Assembly (NCBI RefSeq): GCF_014205075.1
Contig: NZ_JACHMU010000001.1
Location: 1,302,001-1,366,000 of the forward strand
Source: Microbacterium ginsengiterrae
GTDB taxonomy: Bacteria; Actinomycetota; Actinomycetes; Actinomycetales; Microbacteriaceae
Reading direction: 5' to 3'
DNA length: 64,000 nucleotides
A model generated the notes under the pieces. It was not told where the DNA came from, made no database searches, and was given only the letters and a program-made list of their open reading frames with translations. Within the stretch, counting starts at the first letter, position 1. Each line of letters opens with the position of its first letter. Shown in pieces: positions 59,418-64,000 of this stretch. A program made the position numbers and the translations under genes.

Positions 59418-60143
59418 TCAGGCCGGAGGCCAGTGCGGATGCCGGGCGACAGCAGCGCGCGCGGTGAGGTCGGCCATCACGCGTGACCCCGGCGCATCCA
59501 GCCCCAGAGCGCGAGCGAGTTCCAGCGCGAGCACGGCGTGGCCGGCCGCGCTCGGGTGGAACGCGTCGTCGAGCAGACCCCACGGCATCCCCTCGTTTCC
59601 GGGGCCGGTACCTGCGGAGAACTCCGCGAACACGGCGAACTGGTCCACCAGCAGCACCTGTTCGCGCACTGCGACGTCCCGCATCGCCGAGGCGAACTCG
59701 CCCAGCCGTGCCCGATCGGGCGCGTGGGCGAGGTCGGCCGCCGGTGGCGTCTGCAGCACCGGGATCGCACCGAGCTCACGCACCCGCGCCACGAAGCGCG
59801 CGATGTCCCCGTCGAACTCCGCCGGCTCCACGACGGGCGAGACCCACTCGGTCGAGCAGTCGTTGGTTCCGATCATGAGCGTGACGACGTCCGGACGCCA
59901 CCGGGCCACGCGCCGCTCGAAGTCCTCGAGGATCAACGGGATGCGCCAGCCGGTGATGGCGGTGTTGACGACGACATCCTGCACCCGCCCGAGATCTCCA
60001 CGGATCAGCTCATGCAGGTGGTCGACGTAGTTTCGAGCTCCGCGGGTGTGGATGAGGCCGTGCGTGATCGAATCGCCCGTCATCACCCACATCAGCGGTC
60101 GGCCAGAGCCCAGCGCATCCCGCAGCCGTTCGGCATCGGTCAC
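59418..60143 (-). CDS. SGNH/GDSL hydrolase family protein
   Basis: A 241-residue esterase-like protein: catalytic Ser in TGDSITHG (block I, GDSI at 23-26), block III GTND at 92-95 and DDAFHPS with Asp193-His196 (block V). It has no signal peptide, so it acts in the cytoplasm, probably as a deacetylase on an imported carbohydrate. It starts with GTG and overlaps the upstream propeller protein stop (GTGA). Its Gly residue of block II is at VVVNTAITG. Confidence 0.9.
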   Translation of the reverse strand: MTDAERLRDALGSGRPLMWVMTGDSITHGLIHTRGARNYVDHLHELIRGDLGRVQDVVVNTAITGWRIPLILEDFERRVARWRPDVVTLMIGTNDCSTEWVSPVVEPAEFDGDIARFVARVRELGAIPVLQTPPAADLAHAPDRARLGEFASAMRDVAVREQVLLVDQFAVFAEFSAGTGPGNEGMPWGLLDDAFHPSAAGHAVLALELARALGLDAPGSRVMADLTARAAVARHPHWPPA

Positions 60144-61297
60144 CGCCGCACCTGCAGCTCCACATCGATGAACCGCGGCCGGTAGATCGATGCGTCGTCG
60201 TAGACGTCGCCGACGTTGTCGAAGGTGTTGACGTTGTAGGTGACGAGGAGGCGGTTACCCGTCCGCAGATTCGGATGCTCGTGGGCGTTGTACGTGAACA
60301 CATCGGCGTCGCCGTAGCTCCCCGCAAGCCCCGTCTCCGGCGTGCGGTACAGCTCGACCGGCTCGGAGAACGGGCCCGTCGGCGAGCACCCGGTGCGTGC
60401 GACGATCCGCGTGCTGAACAGCTCGGAGGTGTCCTGCGTGATGAGCAGATAACCATCTCGGTACTTCGCCACGCTGAACTCATTGGCGACGTAGGGGACG
60501 ACCGGCACGGCATCCGTCTCGTCCGCCACCCAGTCCGCGCCGTTCCAGAACGTCCATTCGCCGGCGAGGCGATCCATGCCCGTCGTCCGCGCGACGTACG
60601 ACGACCGCACGCCCTCCGGATCGGCGATCCCGTAGATGTACGTGTGGTTCCCCTCCTCGAGAGTCCACGAGCCCCAGTTGATGCCGGTCGCCGACGGCAG
60701 ATCGACGATCGACTCCAGTTGGAGCGAATCGCCGTCGAGAGTGGCGAGACGGTTGGCGGTCCACTGGAAGTCGAAGCTCCCCGTCCCTGTCCTCTCGAAC
60801 TGCAGCAACGGCACCTGTACCGTGCCGCGCGGACCGTCGGCGGGGTCGCCGATCCAGTACCAGCGGCCGTCCGGCTCCGGCGGAATGATGCCCACCGGGG
60901 CATCGGGGGTGCCGCCCGTGACGGTGCTCAGCCCCTTGCTCGTCTGCACGACGACCGAGTTGTTGACGAACGGCGAGCCAGCCGGGCGCGAGCCGTCCGG
61001 GTTCACAGTGCCGAGGAACGAGTCGGAGAAGAACCACCCTGTCCTGCCGCCCTTCAGCGGCAGCGTGTAGGTGCTGTCGCCTCCGGTCCACGCGCCGCCG
61101 GTCTCGGCGTACGTCGTGAACTGCTCCGTCAGCGGTCCGTTGACCGATGCCGTCGCCGTGAGCGTGGCGCCTGCCAGCGAGCACTGGCCGTCGCCGTGTC
61201 CCGCCGGTGCGACCGCGCTCGCCGGTGCGGCCAGCAGGCCTCCCGCCAGGACGGATGCCGCCGTCGCGATCGCCGCGATGTGTTTTCTGTTCCTCAT
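60140..61297 (-). CDS. Secreted protein with DUF4185/DUF5005-like propeller fold
   Basis: A 385-residue exported protein. The signal peptide is about 1-28 (RNRKHIAAIATAASVLAGGLLAAPASA). The mature part has repeated beta-propeller-type segments: GWFFSDSFLGTVNPDGSRPAG, RWYWIGDPADG, INWGSWTLEEGNHTYIYGIADPEG, EFSVAKYRDGYLLITQDTSEL and YTYNAHEHPNLRTGNRLLVTYNVNT. These suit DUF4185/DUF5005-like five-bladed propellers of GH32/GH43-like fold, which may bind or cleave furanose or pentose glycans. No wall anchor is present. It is in the same operon as the SGNH hydrolase. Confidence 0.8.
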   Translation of the reverse strand: MRNRKHIAAIATAASVLAGGLLAAPASAVAPAGHGDGQCSLAGATLTATASVNGPLTEQFTTYAETGGAWTGGDSTYTLPLKGGRTGWFFSDSFLGTVNPDGSRPAGSPFVNNSVVVQTSKGLSTVTGGTPDAPVGIIPPEPDGRWYWIGDPADGPRGTVQVPLLQFERTGTGSFDFQWTANRLATLDGDSLQLESIVDLPSATGINWGSWTLEEGNHTYIYGIADPEGVRSSYVARTTGMDRLAGEWTFWNGADWVADETDAVPVVPYVANEFSVAKYRDGYLLITQDTSELFSTRIVARTGCSPTGPFSEPVELYRTPETGLAGSYGDADVFTYNAHEHPNLRTGNRLLVTYNVNTFDNVGDVYDDASIYRPRFIDVELQVRR

Positions 61298-61388
61298 GAG
61301 CACTCCCTCGTGTTCGGTGTCGGATCTCGGTCTCGGATGCTGTGCGGTATGGATCTCGTCGGTCATGCGTGACGACAACCGACGGAAC

Positions 61389-63512
61389 TCATACCGGCTG
61401 CGTCGCGGCCGGGGCGACTCGTCCGTCGGCGTGGATGTCGTAGGACGCGTCGCCCACCCGGAGGCCGCGCAACACGGCGGTCGGATCGAGCGCGGCGACG
61501 GATCCTGCGGCGGTCACGGTGCCGTCGAGTGCGACCGAGACGCCGAACAGCGCCTCGATGACGAGCTCGGTCCACGCCCCGGCGGACGAGCAGGCCCAAT
61601 CGATGATGTAGGGCAGTTGCGGTGGGGCCTTCCGTGCGCCGCCGTTGATGCCGGGTACCGCTTCCTCCACGAAGTGCGCCTGGCCCATCGGGCCCTGGTT
61701 CGCTGTCTTCGCAAGCCCTTCGATCCAGTCCGTGAGCACCTCTGGTGCGCCGAGTGCGGCGAGGGCGCGACCGGCATCCGCCGGCCATGCGGGGTACGCG
61801 CCGTTCCACTGGTGGTCGGGGCGCACGCTGTAACTGGCGTCCGGGTCCCACGGCGACAGTGCGCGCAGCCAGTTCTCGGTCTGCAGCTCGCGCTGGAAGA
61901 AATCGACCATCTCGGCGCGGACCTCGGGGGCGAGGTCGTCGGCGATCGTCGTGCCGACGACGCTGAAGTCGTAGCAGTGCCGCACCGGAAGGAGGGTGCC
62001 GTCCGGCTGGCCGGCGGCGAAGATGCCCTCGCCGGGCAGGTAGCGCGCGATCACCGATGGGAGGAGTTCCTCCGCCGACCGCCGAAGCTCCGCTGCCGTG
62101 GACTCGTCGCCCTCGAGCTCGACGATCGAGGCAGCGGTGCGCATGTTCCACACGTTCGCGGCGTTGAGGCCGGCCACCTCGTGCGTGTACGAGCTGACGC
62201 ATTCCAGCAGGTTGTCGATCTCGCCGTAGTCCGCCAGCTCCGTGTCGTTCCTCAGCGCCTTCCAGGCGGTCGCCCACTCGCGCACCGACGCGCCCACCGT
62301 CGTGTCGGCGACCCGTTCGGAGAGGAACGCGATGTCGCCGGTGAGACGCACGTAGTCGTGGACGAGTCGGATCATCGCGTAATCGTTGACGGAGTACCAC
62401 CGGCCGACCGGTCCGCCGGTGACCGACGAGGTGCCGAAGTGCGAGTGGATATCGAGCGAGATCCAGTGCAGGAGTTGGCGGCGCATCTCGGCGGGGTCGA
62501 GCAGAGCGTGGCTGAGGGAGCTCAGGCTGTAGTCCCAGATGAACGTCGTCGTGCCCCAGTAGTTGGGCATGAGTGTGTCGTAGGAGCGGCCGAGGATGTT
62601 GCCCTCCCAGTCGCGGCGGAACCAGATGACGCCGAGTGCCGCCCACCAGTAGATCTTCCGCAGCGGTTCCGATGCCGTCTCCAGCACGGGCAGCGCGCCG
62701 GAGAACTCGCCACTGCCCGGGGTGAAGGCGGCCTCGAGTTGCCTGTTCCAGAATTCCTCGGCAGCGACGACTGTGCCCGGTACGTCGGCGGCGAGCTCTG
62801 TGAAGGTGCGGCGCGCGGCGTCCTCTGCCGTACCGATTGCCTGCACGTACCCGGTCCGCGTCGTGCCGCCTGCGGGCAGGTCGAGCACGACGGTGAGATC
62901 GCCGCCGCGGCCGTTTCCGCCGATGCCGACCTCCAATTCCGCAGGCAATGCAGCCACGCCGCTGAGAGCCGCCTCGCCGCCTACGATCCCCTGGATGCTC
63001 CAGGCCGCGGAGTCGGGGGAGGAGAACTCGATCGTGCCGTCGGCGACGGTCGCGGCATCCGTCTGGGAGGGCGACTCGGCGTCCAGCCAGGCGTCCGCCG
63101 ACCTCGTCACGCGGGCCGCGGCGGACAGGCCGATGGCCACCGAGCGCGCGGGTCCCGCGTTCGAGACGGCGATGTCGATCGCCACGGCCGTGCGGCCGGG
63201 GACGCAGACCGTTGTCGTCTCGATCGTCAGGTCGCCGAGCACCGCACGACGCACGACCCGATCCGGTCGCCATTCGTGCGTGACGGGCACGCCGTATGAG
63301 GCGAACAGGCGCCCGTCGACGAAGAGCGCCGCGGTCTGGGTGAGGCCCTGCGACACCGGCGGGAACTGCACCGCCGAAAGCGCGGTGAGATCGTGGTCGA
63401 CGCGCACCGTGCCGAGCATGTTCGTCAACCCGGCCGGGGCGATCATGTCGTCGTACAGATGGGTGACAGGGTCGGCGGCGAGGTCGTCGACGGTGGGGAT
63501 CAGCGAGGTCAT
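61389..63512 (-). CDS. Glycoside hydrolase, six-hairpin (GH63/GH78-like) family
   Basis: A 707-residue cytoplasmic glycosidase-like protein. Residues 1-290 form an N-terminal beta-sandwich; the (alpha/alpha)6 barrel runs about 290-690. Key barrel parts are IWFRRDWEGNILGRSYDTLMPNYWGTTTFIWDYSL (catalytic-region Asp/Trp cluster), GGPVGRWYSVNDYAMIRLVHDYVRLTGDIAFL and DHQWNGAYPAWPADAGRAL. The pattern resembles MGH1-type/GH63 or GH78 enzymes that remove terminal sugars; specificity is unknown. It starts with ATG at 63510-63512 after AAAGG. The gene upstream is a sugar permease, and 91 nt separate it from the secreted propeller gene. Confidence 0.8.
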   Translation of the reverse strand: MTSLIPTVDDLAADPVTHLYDDMIAPAGLTNMLGTVRVDHDLTALSAVQFPPVSQGLTQTAALFVDGRLFASYGVPVTHEWRPDRVVRRAVLGDLTIETTTVCVPGRTAVAIDIAVSNAGPARSVAIGLSAAARVTRSADAWLDAESPSQTDAATVADGTIEFSSPDSAAWSIQGIVGGEAALSGVAALPAELEVGIGGNGRGGDLTVVLDLPAGGTTRTGYVQAIGTAEDAARRTFTELAADVPGTVVAAEEFWNRQLEAAFTPGSGEFSGALPVLETASEPLRKIYWWAALGVIWFRRDWEGNILGRSYDTLMPNYWGTTTFIWDYSLSSLSHALLDPAEMRRQLLHWISLDIHSHFGTSSVTGGPVGRWYSVNDYAMIRLVHDYVRLTGDIAFLSERVADTTVGASVREWATAWKALRNDTELADYGEIDNLLECVSSYTHEVAGLNAANVWNMRTAASIVELEGDESTAAELRRSAEELLPSVIARYLPGEGIFAAGQPDGTLLPVRHCYDFSVVGTTIADDLAPEVRAEMVDFFQRELQTENWLRALSPWDPDASYSVRPDHQWNGAYPAWPADAGRALAALGAPEVLTDWIEGLAKTANQGPMGQAHFVEEAVPGINGGARKAPPQLPYIIDWACSSAGAWTELVIEALFGVSVALDGTVTAAGSVAALDPTAVLRGLRVGDASYDIHADGRVAPAATQPV

Positions 63513-63520
63513 GATGCCTT

Positions 63521-64000
63521 TCAGTACTGGCCGAGGGCCAAGCCCTTGTTGAAGAATCTCTGCGTGCACAGGAACAGCACGACGGTCGGCAGGGAGACGA
63601 TCACTGCTGCCGCGAGCACCGTCGACATCTGTGCGCCGCCGTACGTGCTCTGCATGCCGGAGAGCGTCGTGATGATGGGGCGTACGTCGTCGGACTGGCT
63701 GAGGGTCAGACCCAGCAGCAGGTCGTTCCAGACGAAGGTCGCCTGCAGGATGAAGATCGCCACGAGCGCACTGGATGCCATCGGCAGGTACATGCGCGTG
63801 AAGATCTTCCAGGTCGTCGCGCCGTCGAGCACCGCGGCCTCGAACGTCGAGTGCGCGACCCCGGTGAAGAAGTTGCGCATGACGAACGCCGAGAACGGGA
63901 TCGAGATGACGGTGTAGATGATCACCATGCCGAACCGGGTGTCGAACATCCCGGTACGGGAGTACGCATCGAACAGAGGCAGCAGGATCATCTGCAGCGG
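63521..64000 (-). CDS. Carbohydrate ABC transporter permease (MalG type), 3' part
   Basis: The C-terminal 159 residues of a permease; the start is beyond the window. The coupling loop reads EAAVLDGATTWKIFTRMYLPMASSALVAIF, and the tail TQRFFNKGLALGQY is typical of MalG/LacG proteins. It stops 8 nt before the glycosidase gene, so importer and glycosidase are one operon. MalF, the binding protein and perhaps the ATPase probably lie upstream, outside the window. Confidence 0.93.
   Translation of the reverse strand, partial: PLQMILLPLFDAYSRTGMFDTRFGMVIIYTVISIPFSAFVMRNFFTGVAHSTFEAAVLDGATTWKIFTRMYLPMASSALVAIFILQATFVWNDLLLGLTLSQSDDVRPIITTLSGMQSTYGGAQMSTVLAAAVIVSLPTVVLFLCTQRFFNKGLALGQY

Noticed and set aside
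1..64000. Mobile elements, integrated phage, tRNA or rRNA genes
   Set aside because: No transposase, integrase, phage or cloverleaf-like sequence was recognised, and no long direct repeats flank any region. A tRNAscan or ISfinder run would be needed to exclude small ones.

Overview
The window is a gene-dense, GC-rich (about 70 percent by eye) stretch of an actinobacterial chromosome. Frequent GTG starts, ATGA/GTGA stop-start overlaps, actinobacterial families (BioQ-type TetR regulator, actinobacterial MoxR/DUF58 pair, carbohydrate ABC importers without their own ATPase) and gene content point to the Microbacteriaceae, most likely Microbacterium. The genus is inferred from style, not from a marker gene. 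I saw no rRNA, tRNA, CRISPR array, transposase, integrase or phage gene. The window is cut inside a gene at both ends.

Layout. 1-2154: MoxR ATPase, DUF58 protein and the start of a membrane protein. 2264-7900: a Pr6Pr-type membrane protein, purA, a lactonase-like propeller protein, a pyridine-nucleotide disulfide oxidoreductase and a DUF427 protein. 7926-11133: an OpuC-type osmoprotectant importer (ATPase, two permeases, lipoprotein). 11200-13901: AI-2E family exporter-like protein, AroQ chorismate mutase, Gfo/Idh/MocA dehydrogenase. 13909-20059: an amino-sugar-like uptake and catabolism cluster (RpiR regulator, SIS protein, Tat-lipoprotein binding protein, two permeases, and a divergent BadF-type kinase). 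20066-24791: SDR-like protein, MFS exporter with a divergent HTH regulator, and a GntR-controlled ABC exporter. 25073-28507: heme-oxygenase-like diiron protein, CDGSH protein, EEP-family phosphatase/nuclease, RlmG/RsmC-like methyltransferase. 28787-32042: a second, ProU-type glycine betaine importer with a long leader. 32132-38754: LMF1-like membrane protein, coiled-coil protein, 6-phosphogluconate dehydrogenase, three small proteins/regulators, DksA/TraR zinc finger protein, ArsR regulator with SulP transporter, and a 46-residue membrane protein coupled to purL. 38751-47918: purL, MetE-like protein, secreted M1 aminopeptidase, a frameshifted small gene, DUF4188 with MerR, BioY with BioQ.

47933-58380 is the most unusual region. 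One long minus-strand gene string carries a ribose-type ABC importer, a Gfo/Idh dehydrogenase, an amidohydrolase/lactonase, a rhamnose-mutarotase-like protein, a class V PLP enzyme, an M20 deacylase and RidA. It is flanked by an XRE-cupin regulator and a divergent glycoside-hydrolase-like gene, with matching palindromic sites upstream of both transcription units. I read it as an uncharacterised pathway for a compound carrying a sugar and an N-acyl/amino part. 58542-64000 holds a CPBP protease and a second carbohydrate locus (SGNH hydrolase, secreted propeller-like protein, six-hairpin-type glycosidase, permease).

Regulatory DNA is unusually legible: clear palindromes precede the BioQ, MerR, RpiR, XRE and ArsR-like regulators, and five strong terminator hairpins separate transcription units. 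Palindromic elements occur between genes and once inside a methyltransferase gene.
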